NCBI GenBank assembly: GCA_023662875.1
Contig: JAMPIG010000012.1
Span: forward strand, 1-53,656
DNA length: 53,656 nt
Direction of reading: 5' to 3'
From: Roseburia sp.
GTDB lineage: Bacteria; Bacillota; Clostridia; Lachnospirales; Lachnospiraceae
Positions 25,022 through 33,530 of the stretch are shown here, one piece after another (the stretch's first letter is position 1; every line of letters starts with the position of its first letter). Under the pieces are notes generated by a model. It had not been told where the DNA came from and did not search any database. It saw nothing but the letters and a program-made list of their open reading frames with translations. The position numbers and the translations under genes are program-made.

Positions 25022-26293
25022 TTACAAAATATAATCGGTGATGCAATCGTACCAATGAACATAGGTTACGCCGTTTACCGTAAGCCTGTCGTTGTCCGGC
25101 AGCTGTTCGCTCCATTTTTTCCCGTAACTGTCGATCGCCCAATCGTCACGGTTGTATCTCCGCCAGAGAACCGTCCTTCCCTCCCTGTCCAAAAACTGCT
25201 CGGATACCACGCCGCAGTTATAGGTTTCAATATCCATCACGCATACCGTGTCATAGCTTTTGCCGCCGATCGTAACGGTATATCTGCCGACAATATCCAG
25301 GAGGAAATCTTTGTCCGCGCTTGTAACCGCGGTTCCGCTCCTCCTGATATCGCCTTTTACTGTCAGATTGGTTTCGTTGCCGCAATTATCTTCCCCGAAT
25401 CCCCAGTTAAGCATAAATTCGTCCCCGTCCAGAAACGTGATATAATTGCGGACGTCGCCGTCATTTCGAAGCGTCGCCAGATAGCGGCAATGCGTATCTG
25501 TCAGCTGCGCTACAAAGGTACGGTTGACCACATCCTTCTGATCCGAATATGACGCCTCTCTTGCCGTGAGCTCTACTCCCTCGATGCCGTGAACCTTAGC
25601 TTTCCCCGTAACCTGCATGTCATAAATATGGCTGCATTTCCGGGAAGGGATATCATACATACCCCAGGACAGCTTTTCGCCGGGCTTCGGAACCAGGAAC
25701 CACCCCATCAACTCCTCCCATTTTACCGGGAAAGGGGCCTCGGCGCTTGCTTCGATTTTGTATTCGGGAATCAATTCAGGCAGCTTTTTCATAGTACATT
25801 CTCCTTTCAATCCTTCGGTGCGATGCGGATATTTGACTTTGAAATTCTGTTTTGCCTTATGCAGTCTGCTTTTCACCGTTCCGACAGGAATGTTCAGCTG
25901 TCTGGCAATTTCGGCCTGCGGAAGCTCCTTCCAAAAATAGAGATACAGGATCTGCTTATCTTTATCGCCCAGCAAGCTCAGGGTTTCTCTTACCGCAGCT
26001 GCAACCGAGACGCCATGTCTGCCGTCCAACAGTTCCCTTTCGGTTATTTCATCCACCGGGATTTCGTACTGCGCCGCTTTCCTGCGAAAGTAATCGTTAC
26101 ATTTATTTCTTGCGATACTGATCATCCATGCCTTAAAGGATTCCCTGTTTTTTAACCGATGGAACTTCTGACAGGCGGCAAGGTAAACCTCCTGTAAAAC
26201 GTCGTCCGCATCCGCTTTTGAGTTCAGCCGGAACCGCACGAAACGCTCCACGGACACCCGTTCCGCTTCCAACATTTTTTCAAATTCATCCAC
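25022..26293 (-). CDS. ECF sigma factor with large C-terminal domain
   Basis: RNA polymerase sigma factor of the extracytoplasmic-function type. Residues 1-155 hold region 2 (RFRLNSKADADDVLQEVYLA, then SFKAWMISIARNKCNDYFRR) and region 4 (ILYLYFWKELPQAEIARQLN, then VGTVKSRLHKAKQNFK). Residues about 168-423 form an additional soluble domain rich in beta strands, aromatic residues and cysteines that I do not recognise. No anti-sigma gene is adjacent, so this domain may control the sigma part. An ATG at 25792 (residue 168) lies directly behind AAAGGAGAATGTACT, an excellent translation start, so the C-terminal domain could also be made alone (255 residues). Confidence 0.8.
   Translation of the reverse strand: MDEFEKMLEAERVSVERFVRFRLNSKADADDVLQEVYLAACQKFHRLKNRESFKAWMISIARNKCNDYFRRKAAQYEIPVDEITERELLDGRHGVSVAAAVRETLSLLGDKDKQILYLYFWKELPQAEIARQLNIPVGTVKSRLHKAKQNFKVKYPHRTEGLKGECTMKKLPELIPEYKIEASAEAPFPVKWEELMGWFLVPKPGEKLSWGMYDIPSRKCSHIYDMQVTGKAKVHGIEGVELTAREASYSDQKDVVNRTFVAQLTDTHCRYLATLRNDGDVRNYITFLDGDEFMLNWGFGEDNCGNETNLTVKGDIRRSGTAVTSADKDFLLDIVGRYTVTIGGKSYDTVCVMDIETYNCGVVSEQFLDREGRTVLWRRYNRDDWAIDSYGKKWSEQLPDNDRLTVNGVTYVHWYDCITDYIL
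25793..25807 (-). promoter_or_regulatory. internal ribosome binding site inside the sigma factor gene
   Basis: On the minus strand AAAGGAGAATGTACT immediately precedes an in-frame ATG (25790-25792). It is stronger than the site in front of the sigma factor start, where GAGGGTGAGGATGTGG is less well placed. Confidence 0.55.
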
Positions 26294-26386
26294 ATCCTCA
26301 CCCTCTTTCGTCTACAAGTGATGAAAACCGGTTTCACTTATATAGACGCGCGGCGGTATCGAAAGGTTCATTTTGCAAAAATATTT

Positions 26387-27421
26387 TCAGGATTGCGCCT
26401 TCTCTCTTTTCAGACGCCGGATCTCCTCCCGCTGTTTTTCCACCTCTTCTCCGGAGCTGGTCTGGTATTCTTCCTTCAGGCACTGCAGGATCCTTTCCCG
26501 ATCCCGGATCGCCCCGTCCAGATCCCCCAGCCGCTCATGAAGCTGAGCCATGGAATACAGACCGTCCGAAATCCGCGGCGGCTCCTGCATGGTAAAGCAT
26601 TCCTCGTAATCCGCCAGCGCCTCCTGATAACGCCCCAGCTTTTTCAGGCAGTCTCCCCTGTCGCAGCGGGCCTGCCAGGCTTCGGGGAAATGCTCCACCG
26701 CCGCGTCCAGGTACTCCATGGCCTTCTCCCCGTCGCCCCGGCCCAGCATGACCTCGCCCATATACACCTCATACTGATGGTTTTTCGCCACTGTCCGGAT
26801 CTGCTCGATATAGGGAAGGGCCTCCTCCCCCCGTCCGTCCGCCAGCAGATTTTCGATGATCCCGTAAAGCCCCAGATAATTTCCCGGATTTGTCTCCAAA
26901 AACTTTTTAAAGTACTCGATCACCTCGGCGTGGTTGTCGTACCACTCGTCCCCGCACACGCCGTTGTTCGCCTCCAGGAAGGCTACCCAGCCCTCCTTTT
27001 CCTCCGGATTCAGCTCCAGCACCGTCCTGGCGTACCCGTCCGCCGCCCTGTGGTCGCTCCTCGCCCTGTGATTGTAAAGCTCCGCCAGGCAGATATAAGC
27101 CCGCTCGTTTTTGGGGTCGTTTCGGATGACCTCCTCCAGAAACGTGACGCTGTGGTCAAAGGTCTCCGGCCGGATCCTGCTCTCCTGCCAGACCATATTT
27201 TCAATCCGCTCAAACTCCGCCTCGTCCGGGAACTGGAACAGCTCGTCGATTGTCACGCCGAAAAAGATCGCCAGGTTCGGGAGCAGCGCGATGTCCGGCG
27301 CGCTGGCCCCGGTCTCCCACTTGGAAACCGCCTGGGCCGTCACACCCAGATATTCGGCCAATTCCTCCTGCTTCACCTTCTTCGCGACGCGCAGGGTTTT
27401 GATTCGTTTTCCCATATCCAT
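26387..27421 (-). CDS. XRE-family regulator with TPR-like repeats
   Basis: A 344-residue cytoplasmic regulator. Residues 5-60 are an XRE helix-turn-helix (RIKTLRVAKKVKQEELAEYL, then VTAQAVSKWETGASAPDI). The rest is helical repeat, TPR-like: successive units show an A/G-L-Y pattern with acidic ends (AYICLAELYNHRARS, YLGLYGIIENLLADG, ARCDRGDCLKKLGRY). Firmicute proteins of this layout often bind a signalling peptide or a partner protein. GGAGG lies eight bases before the ATG. Its promoter carries a 16-bp perfect palindrome, so autoregulation is likely. Confidence 0.85.
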   Translation of the reverse strand: MDMGKRIKTLRVAKKVKQEELAEYLGVTAQAVSKWETGASAPDIALLPNLAIFFGVTIDELFQFPDEAEFERIENMVWQESRIRPETFDHSVTFLEEVIRNDPKNERAYICLAELYNHRARSDHRAADGYARTVLELNPEEKEGWVAFLEANNGVCGDEWYDNHAEVIEYFKKFLETNPGNYLGLYGIIENLLADGRGEEALPYIEQIRTVAKNHQYEVYMGEVMLGRGDGEKAMEYLDAAVEHFPEAWQARCDRGDCLKKLGRYQEALADYEECFTMQEPPRISDGLYSMAQLHERLGDLDGAIRDRERILQCLKEEYQTSSGEEVEKQREEIRRLKREKAQS

Positions 27422-27539
27422 TTGATTTTCCTCCGTTTCCGCTGCCCGACCGGTTTTCCGCGCGCCAGCCGACGGCAGATTCTCCTGCGTTTTAAGTCCG
27501 GCGGACAGCCCTTGCTCAACTACTGATTGACTGCGTTTT

Positions 27540-27587
27540 TTTATCAGCTGATAAACACAGTATATATCAGGCTTTTGCGGTATGCAA
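27540..27587 (-). promoter_or_regulatory. promoter and operator of the XRE-TPR gene
   Basis: On the minus strand TTGCAT, 17 bp and TATACT form a sigma-A promoter. The perfect palindrome TTTATCAGCTGATAAA (27540-27555) covers the expected transcription start. Confidence 0.75.
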
Positions 27588-27661
27588 TCGAATGGAATTT
27601 CATTGGAATCTACCGACGGTTGATTTTTTGCGGTTTCAGAGTTTCCACCGCAACCTGTTTT

Positions 27662-30220
27662 CTACCCCTGCCTCCCCTCCTCCAGATAAAGCTGCACCCT
27701 GTTCTGAATTTTTTTCACCGTACTGTCTAAATCGATCTGTCCGGAAAAGTAGCCTGCCGCCTCCTCATCGATGATATTCTGGATGGTCGAGTTTAATTCA
27801 CACCGGGTTCCTGCACTTTCTACCAGCCTCCGAACCGCATCCACATCTTCCTGCGTCGCGGCATGGAGAAAGATCCCTTTGCCTCCGTCATAATAGTATT
27901 CTTTGGGATACTTTTCCTCCTGCCCGTCTTCCGAAACAATAGAATCCTCAACCATAGCGGCGTCCAATGCCTGATCGAATTGCTCCCGGAGGATCGGAAA
28001 GCCCTGTCCGTCATATCCGTGAAGCAAATAAAATTTTACAAACTCCCACGCGCCCGTCCGGTCTTCCTTCCCGGCGTTGACGGCGACGGCGTCCGCCCGG
28101 AAGGCGACGGCCGTTCCGGAGCCCTCCGCAACCGGGTAGCCCACAAAGCTCACATTTCCTCCGTACAATTCCTTCTGCAGCTGATAATCCGTCACGCTGG
28201 AAATGATTCCTACGGACAGCACCGTTTCCCTGCTTCGGATTCTCTCCGAGTAAGGGTCGCCCGGGCCGGGTCCAGTGTACTCCCCGGCAAAGGAAAGCGC
28301 CTTCTTAAAATAATCTCCGTCAAAGCTGCAGGTTCCGTTCTCCCAGTCTATAAATTCCTCCACGGAAACCGTGCAGAGCCTGGTCAGCACCGGCTCGTCC
28401 GCAGAAAATCCGGCGATGGCATTGATATCTTTTCCGCTGTTCTCCAGCATTTGGAATAATTCCTCAAAGGTAACGCCGCTTTGTCCTCCCGTCACGTCGC
28501 CGTATCCCCACATGGAATGGAGCTGGAACGAAGGGCTGATGCGGTATAAATGCCCCCGGTCTTCGTAGGCCTCCGCCACCGACCGCACCAGCATCTCCCT
28601 GCTGCATTCCTCATCTCCCTCCATAAAGTCGTATAAATCCGCAAGCGCTCCTTTTTCGGCAAAGACACGGTAATCCGTTCCTGTCACCGTGATAATGTCC
28701 GGGGCTTTTCCGGAGACTACATCCAACTTCAGCTGCTCCGCTGCGTCCTCATAATTTCCCTTCTGGGCAATATAATCCACGATCTCTACCCTATACTCGC
28801 CGCTGTACCGATTAAACTCCGCCACCACCCTCTCCAAATAGGGAAGCATCGAGGTGGAGCCCAGGGTCACAGTCTTCTTTTCGTTTTCCCCCAATGTAAA
28901 GGAGACGAACTCCTGATTTCCGGAGCCCTCAGGACTGTCGATGATCTCGATTACATCCCCGTCCTTTTTCAGGAAAAGAATATCTGCGGAAAAGATCCCG
29001 TAGGTTGACAGGTTCAATAGCTTTTCTGTTTTCTGCTCGCTTATGCGGAACAGGAAAAGCCCGTTCTCCCGGCAATACAGAAAGCCGTCCTCTACAGGGG
29101 CAGTCTGTTCCATGCCGTTTCCGTACCCGGCGTCAAAAACCTCCCCCGCCTTTTCCAGCCTCACGGCGTCTTTGAGCCCTTTCTGCGCCACATCGATTTC
29201 CTGTAAGTATCCTCCGTCGAGATCCCTTACGATGAAAAAAGGGCTGCCGCCTGTCCCGAGCTGAAAACTCAATACCTCCGTTCCGCCCATATCCGCAATT
29301 TTTTCGCAAAAAAGTGTGTTCCACTGTGCATCCTTTGCATAGACGCGGTCTTCCCAATGCCACGCCCCGCTTTCTTCCTCCTCGACTAACATTTTGCACC
29401 AGATAAAAAAGGTTCCGTCCGAGTCTGTACAGATCCCCTTCAGGGAGAAATCCTCGACCGCCTCTGTGTCCTCCAATTCCAGCTCCGCATAATCCGAAAG
29501 CTTCCCCTCCGCATCGATCCTCCAAAGGCCGATGCTTTCCTCTTTGCTGTCTTCTTTTCTTCCCATAAAATAGGCATTGCCCTCCTGATCCGCTGCCATT
29601 CCCAGGACAGAGGAGACGCCCGGAACCGTCAGAGTCTGTTCCACATAGAGCTCTTGCTGATCATTGACAGCCCCGTTATCATTGTGATCTTTTTCTGCGT
29701 TGTTATCCTTTCCGTCACCGATATCCTTCCCGTCATTGATATCCTTTCCGTCATTGATATCCTTCCCGCCATTGGCATCCTTTCCGTCACTGACATCCTT
29801 TCCGTCATCGACATCCTTTCCGCCATTAACAGCCTTTTCGTCACTGATATCCTTCCCGTCACTGATATCCTTCCCGTCACTGATATCCTTCCCGTCACTG
29901 GCATCCTTTCCGTCATTAATGCCCCTGCCATTATAAATATCGACTACAACCTGACGATCCCGAACCACGCAACCGTATAATCGGTCTGCCGACAACACAA
30001 AGTCATACTGATCCGCCAGCTGATAATACCTTGCCTGCCAGGAAACAGCATTGCGATTTCCGCTGTTTTCCGCCGCTTCCTGCACCGCATTGGTACGATC
30101 GGAGCCGCTCTGCGCACCCTGCTGCCCGTCGGCATCCGTACCGTCTGTTTTCCCGCATCCGGCCGCCAAAAACAGGCCAATCCATAAAAACAAGATGATT
30201 GAATATCTTCTCTTTCTCAT
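27662..30220 (-). CDS. orphan solute-binding lipoprotein with hexapeptide repeats
   Basis: An 852-residue surface lipoprotein. I start at the ATG at 30220, preceded by AGAGGGT, giving a basic start, a hydrophobic stretch and the lipobox LAAGC. A stretch of thirteen hexapeptides of the GKD-x-x-D type follows (about 29690-29930). Then come a propeller-like region and a C-terminal solute-binding domain (KAPDIITVTGTDYRVFAEKG; AVAFRADAVAVNAGKEDR; C-terminal helix with YLEEGRQG). It has the same architecture as the protein at 160-2493. No ABC transporter genes adjoin. The repeat is hydrophilic and acidic/basic balanced and may act as a spacer through the cell wall. Confidence 0.75.
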   Translation of the reverse strand: MRKRRYSIILFLWIGLFLAAGCGKTDGTDADGQQGAQSGSDRTNAVQEAAENSGNRNAVSWQARYYQLADQYDFVLSADRLYGCVVRDRQVVVDIYNGRGINDGKDASDGKDISDGKDISDGKDISDEKAVNGGKDVDDGKDVSDGKDANGGKDINDGKDINDGKDIGDGKDNNAEKDHNDNGAVNDQQELYVEQTLTVPGVSSVLGMAADQEGNAYFMGRKEDSKEESIGLWRIDAEGKLSDYAELELEDTEAVEDFSLKGICTDSDGTFFIWCKMLVEEEESGAWHWEDRVYAKDAQWNTLFCEKIADMGGTEVLSFQLGTGGSPFFIVRDLDGGYLQEIDVAQKGLKDAVRLEKAGEVFDAGYGNGMEQTAPVEDGFLYCRENGLFLFRISEQKTEKLLNLSTYGIFSADILFLKKDGDVIEIIDSPEGSGNQEFVSFTLGENEKKTVTLGSTSMLPYLERVVAEFNRYSGEYRVEIVDYIAQKGNYEDAAEQLKLDVVSGKAPDIITVTGTDYRVFAEKGALADLYDFMEGDEECSREMLVRSVAEAYEDRGHLYRISPSFQLHSMWGYGDVTGGQSGVTFEELFQMLENSGKDINAIAGFSADEPVLTRLCTVSVEEFIDWENGTCSFDGDYFKKALSFAGEYTGPGPGDPYSERIRSRETVLSVGIISSVTDYQLQKELYGGNVSFVGYPVAEGSGTAVAFRADAVAVNAGKEDRTGAWEFVKFYLLHGYDGQGFPILREQFDQALDAAMVEDSIVSEDGQEEKYPKEYYYDGGKGIFLHAATQEDVDAVRRLVESAGTRCELNSTIQNIIDEEAAGYFSGQIDLDSTVKKIQNRVQLYLEEGRQG
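29690..29930 (-). repeat. 18-bp in-frame tandem repeat, about 13 units
   Basis: Encodes successive units such as GKDASD, GKDISD (three times), GKDVDD, GKDVSD, GKDIND and GKDIGD. The period of 18 bp keeps the frame open for any copy number. Three adjacent units near 29845-29900 are almost identical, pointing to recent slippage or recombination. Confidence 0.85.
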
Positions 30221-30398
30221 CGTTATACCCTCTACCCGCATCAGCGGTCATAATTTTCAATGGTGACGCACATACCAGTCAACAACCCCACTGCAAGCAA
30301 CGAACCGCCGGTCTTGCAGCGCTGCAGACCACAATGCGTCCTTTGGACACTATGGTATGTGATCCTCGCGTCATTCGCAAAACGCCGTGCCCGGTCTC

Positions 30399-31721
30399 TC
30401 AAAAGGACGTGAAGCCTCCCCGGTTTTCCCAAATCAACTCGCCGCTGACCGCATTTACCGCTAAAATCTGTTCACACATCCTGCTTCTCTCCTCCTCGCC
30501 GCCTCCGGGCCAGAATCTCCAGACCGGCACGATCTCCGGCGTCCCTTCCGAAGAGATGACAGACAGATATTCCAGAGTGATTTTTGTGATCCACATCTGC
30601 GTTTCCTGCATCTGCGCTGCCTGTATTTGCGTTGCCTGGGTCTGCGTTGCCTGGGTCTGCGTTGCCTGGGTCTGAACGGAGTCGATCTGTTCCTGCATGG
30701 CTGCGGCGGCTTCCTCCGGCATCAGGATCGGCTGATCCAATCCGATTTCTTCCGTCGAAAACAGGCTGCCCCATGCTTTTACCGGCCAGAGATCGTCTTT
30801 TGTCGTTACCGTTGTAAAATTATGCCAGACCGTCACGGGCATCCCGTCTACCATTTGCTTAAATACGGCCTTTGCATACCTATGGCCCCCGCTTTCCTCA
30901 CAAACATGCATATAATTGCACGAATACACATCCTCGTCCATATCATCATTTGTTCCGCCGCTGGCGGCATGGTAACAAGCTTGAAGGATGATCAACCCTA
31001 TCTGCCGTATTTCATCAGGTGAGCGGCCTGTCGCATCCTCTGTCAGCAAAAATTCTTCTACGATATCAGTAAATTCAGAGGCAGCCCGCACAGGGAACAG
31101 AATGCTTTCCCCCGTATAATCCGGCTGTTCCGATATCACTTCCACGTTCAGGATCTGCTCCTCCGGATTTTCGGAGCCGATGAGCTGATAGACACAGCTT
31201 CTCCCGCGGGGAGTGGTAAATTCCCACCTTTCTTCCTCTGCGTTATACACTGCCGCTTCGTTTACATCCCAGTTCTCCGCCGGAAACCATTTCTTCAATA
31301 ATGCTTTCCGGCCATCCTCTGTAAACTGCATCGGCAGATACCGATAGCGGCTCACACGGCTGACCCCTTCCACATCCACCTGCGCCTCAACGGATATGCC
31401 CCCTCCGGCGAAAGTCTCTATCGTCCGCGCTACCGTTGTCCCCGCGCAGGCGGCAAGAATGTCCTGATTGGAAGCATCCGCCGCCTGCCGCGCAGTATCC
31501 CGCATGTCGAAATTGTTCCCCGCTCCCGGATCCTCTGAACGGTTTCCCGCCTCCGGGGTATCAAGGCTGTTTTCTGCTTCCCGCGTATCGAAGTCAAGTT
31601 CTGTCGTATCTGAGAAAGCTCCATCCGATCCTTCCCCGCTTTCCCGCTGTGAACAAGCTGTCAACAAAGACAGCAATAGCAGGAGCGGTATCGTTCTACA
31701 TAATCCTGGTTTTTTATACAT
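30399..31721 (-). CDS. hypothetical lipoprotein with QTQAT repeats
   Basis: A 440-residue predicted lipoprotein of unknown function. The signal peptide ends in the lipobox LTAC, and AAGGAGGAG precedes the ATG. A Ser/Asp/Glu/Asn-rich spacer follows (residues about 25-85). The middle holds no domain I recognise. Near residues 345-375 five pentapeptides of the Q-(T/I/M)-Q-x-x type occur (QTQAT three times). The C-terminus (IVPVWRF, then ILAVNAVSGELIWE) resembles the last strands of proteins with PepSY-like or YcdB-like folds. It is followed by the orphan binding lipoprotein after 178 bp on the same strand, so the two may work together. Confidence 0.65.
   Translation of the reverse strand: MYKKPGLCRTIPLLLLLSLLTACSQRESGEGSDGAFSDTTELDFDTREAENSLDTPEAGNRSEDPGAGNNFDMRDTARQAADASNQDILAACAGTTVARTIETFAGGGISVEAQVDVEGVSRVSRYRYLPMQFTEDGRKALLKKWFPAENWDVNEAAVYNAEEERWEFTTPRGRSCVYQLIGSENPEEQILNVEVISEQPDYTGESILFPVRAASEFTDIVEEFLLTEDATGRSPDEIRQIGLIILQACYHAASGGTNDDMDEDVYSCNYMHVCEESGGHRYAKAVFKQMVDGMPVTVWHNFTTVTTKDDLWPVKAWGSLFSTEEIGLDQPILMPEEAAAAMQEQIDSVQTQATQTQATQTQATQIQAAQMQETQMWITKITLEYLSVISSEGTPEIVPVWRFWPGGGEEERSRMCEQILAVNAVSGELIWENRGGFTSF
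30595..30672 (-). repeat. 15-bp in-frame tandem repeat
   Basis: Five units encoding QTQAT, QTQAT, QTQAT, QIQAA and QMQET. The three identical units (GTTGCCTGGGTCTGC on the plus strand) suggest copy-number variation. Confidence 0.8.
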
Positions 31722-31815
31722 GCTTTTTCTCCTCCTTGCAAACTGATTGCAGCACGAAAACTTTGTCGCGCCTTTTTCTGCACGAATCGAGCTGCATTTA
31801 TGTCATAACAGGATT

Positions 31816-31843
31816 TTGTATCGGACTTGTATTTGATTTGTAT
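31816..31843 (-). promoter_or_regulatory. three 11-bp-spaced direct repeats upstream of the lipoprotein gene
   Basis: ATACAA occurs on the minus strand at exact 11-bp steps (plus-strand TTGTAT at 31816, 31827 and 31838), about 95-120 bp before the start codon. Phased hexamers one helical turn apart are typical binding sites of OmpR-type response regulators. The regulator is unknown. Confidence 0.55.
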
Positions 31844-31923
31844 CTGCTTTGTCTCAAAATCCGACGCTCCGGCAATATCGCTCGATAATCCATAAAAATC
31901 ACTTTGCAAGCTCCCCCTTTCGG

Positions 31924-31958
31924 GCTATAATAAAGTCAAAGGGCTGACTTTATTATCC
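31924..31958. repeat. dispersed hairpin element, family 2 copy B
   Basis: On the minus strand GGATAATAAAGTCA, GCCCTT and TGACTTTATTATAGC. It matches 71-104, with the A-T pair in the stem replaced by G-C on both sides. It also places TATAAT-like boxes upstream of the antitoxin gene. Confidence 0.65.
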
Positions 31959-32042
31959 AAGGGCTATAATAAACTTAAACCAATCCGATTGATTAAAAAC
32001 AGAAATATGGCAAGCTTCCATCCGAAGAACGGAGGTATCGCA

Positions 32043-32270
32043 ATGAGCACATTAGACACTACTGTATCTATGATCCACAGATGTACGGAAGACGAATTAC
32101 AAGTCGTCCAACAGGTAATCCGACAGTTTCTTCTGAACAGAGGGCCGCACACCACAACAAAAAAGCAATTCCTTGAGGAACTGCAAATTTCCAGAGAACA
32201 GCATCAAAACAGCCAAAACCAGGAGGCCAGTGAAGCGCTGGCGGAACTGAGGGAAAAATATGGACTATAA
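32043..32270 (+). CDS. antitoxin of a RelE/ParE-type toxin-antitoxin pair
   Basis: A 75-residue protein starting at the ATG at 32043, behind GGAGGT. The layout MSTLDTTVSM at the start, a helical middle and the C-terminal ALAELREKYGL is what I associate with small Clostridial antitoxins encoded in front of RelE/ParE toxins. Its stop overlaps the start of a truncated toxin frame. The antitoxin appears complete while the toxin does not, so this is a relic. Confidence 0.65.
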   Translation: MSTLDTTVSMIHRCTEDELQVVQQVIRQFLLNRGPHTTTKKQFLEELQISREQHQNSQNQEASEALAELREKYGL

Positions 32271-32319
32271 AGTAAGAATCTACCATGAACTTGAAGATTA
32301 TATAAATCTGCCGGATTAG
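32260..32319 (+). pseudogene. truncated RelE/ParE-type toxin
   Basis: An ATG overlapping the antitoxin end reads 19 codons (MDYKVRIYHELEDYINLPD) and stops. The start is typical of RelE/ParE toxins, which are normally about 90-110 residues. The DNA after the stop is unrelated, so the toxin has lost its active part. Confidence 0.6.
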
Positions 32320-33078
32320 TCGCCACACCACTGAAAAGTATGTATCACCACATTTCCTGACACTATTCTAACTACTTACAGCGTCACTTGCCACCCACTA
32401 CCTTCCGTTTCGCCTTCACCGGTTTCAAGATCACATCCGTCACGCAGTTGCTGTTCCGCTCCTCCACCTCCTTGATCACATGGCTGACATGCGCGCCTGT
32501 GGACGATTAGAAACCGTTTTCGGGGTGGGTAATATCAAAACCATATCCTGTCTGTTTTCGCTCCTGCAACGCCTTGAAAATCATGCCTTTTCATGCGCTT
32601 TGCGAAAAAATACTACTCGTCCCTTGACGGTCTGGATAGGCGGAACGGAGTAAAATGCAGATTGCTTTTTCTTGTTGGCTGTGACACTTTTTTCAGTATG
32701 TACCGACAAATCAATATTTGAACTGGAACAGTCCATTGCTGAGTTGGACGCCACCTACAAGAGAATAATTTCGGATAACCTTGGCTGAATGAGTTTGCTA
32801 TGATGTTTCTTTTGACATGAAAACTATTTTAGGGGATATCGAATGATAGAAGAGAAATTTTATATGACATTATAAACATAAAAAAAGAAGCAAGTACGCC
32901 GCTTGAATTATAATAACTGTACGGTTGAAAACTGCCTCTTCTTTGTATCAAGATAACATAATCTCAACTTGCTGTCAAGGAAAAATTGAAAAGAAGAAAA
33001 AAGCCCCCAAATTCTGATTATTTACTTCAAAATATTTCCGTCAACACTTCGTTTTCGCATAAGAAAATTCCTTTCCGT
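32320..33078. other. decayed mobile DNA
   Basis: AT-rich stretch without an intact gene. On the minus strand, about 32388-32500 reads as the C-terminal end of a protein (GAHVSHVIKEVEERN..., then KAKRKVVGGK, stop at 32387). On the plus strand 32712-32788 reads SIFELEQSIAELDATYKR and then a stop, another C-terminal fragment. I do not recognise either family. The pattern suggests remains of a plasmid or integrative element. Confidence 0.5.
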
Positions 33079-33522
33079 CTATAAGTAGCCCCGCCTTGCC
33101 GCCTCGTCTATCAAATGCGGCTGGATATCGGGATACGTCCACTCTTTTGGAAATTCATCCATTATTGCGATTTTCTCAATTTCATTATGTAATTCCGTTT
33201 CAAAGCATTGGATATCGGCAAAAAACAACATACCAAACGATTCCTCGCCGTCAAAATTATCCGGTTTTGTAACAGAATATACGCAAACAGGTTTTATTTC
33301 AAATTCCAGGGCACCGGTTTCCTCATATAGCTCCCGCTTTGCTGTATCCACAATATTTTCCCGGTTTCCATCCGGGAACTGTTCCCTGTGTCCTCCGGGA
33401 ATTTCCCATGTATCCCTATCCTTATGTTTGCAGAAAACATATTTATTTTGTGTTTTGGATATAATCACAGCAAACCTGAGCAGCTCATCCTCTATACTCT
33501 CATAAAATTTAACCTCTGTCAT
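33079..33522 (-). CDS. NUDIX hydrolase
   Basis: A 147-residue hydrolase of nucleoside-diphosphate-linked compounds. The NUDIX helix is clear: GGHREQFPDGNREN, then TAKRELYEETGA, with the metal-binding REx2EE core. A short insertion extends the loop before the helix. I start at the ATG at 33522, behind GGAGG; the frame stays open further upstream only because it runs through a 23-bp repeat. The substrate is unknown. It is divergent from the methyltransferase gene and both are AT-rich, suggesting joint acquisition. Confidence 0.85.
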   Translation of the reverse strand: MTEVKFYESIEDELLRFAVIISKTQNKYVFCKHKDRDTWEIPGGHREQFPDGNRENIVDTAKRELYEETGALEFEIKPVCVYSVTKPDNFDGEESFGMLFFADIQCFETELHNEIEKIAIMDEFPKEWTYPDIQPHLIDEAARRGYL

Positions 33523-33530
33523 TTCATTTA

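Larger units (their letters stand above)
31722..32042. other. divergent gap between lipoprotein and antitoxin genes
   Basis: Holds the 11-bp direct repeats (31816-31843), the family 2 hairpin copy B (31924-31958) and a partial third copy of its arm (GGGCTATAATAAAC, 31961-31974). No gene is seen. Confidence 0.6.

Noticed and set aside
29690-29930. CRISPR array
   Set aside because: The units are contiguous 18-bp coding repeats without unique spacers.
29654-29980. plus-strand frame across the GKD repeat
   Set aside because: The 18-bp repeat leaves several frames open; the Ile/Val/Asp repeat has no start signal and is explained by the lipoprotein gene.
32320-33078. intact insertion sequence or transposase
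   Set aside because: Only short gene-end fragments with stops are readable and no terminal inverted repeats were found.
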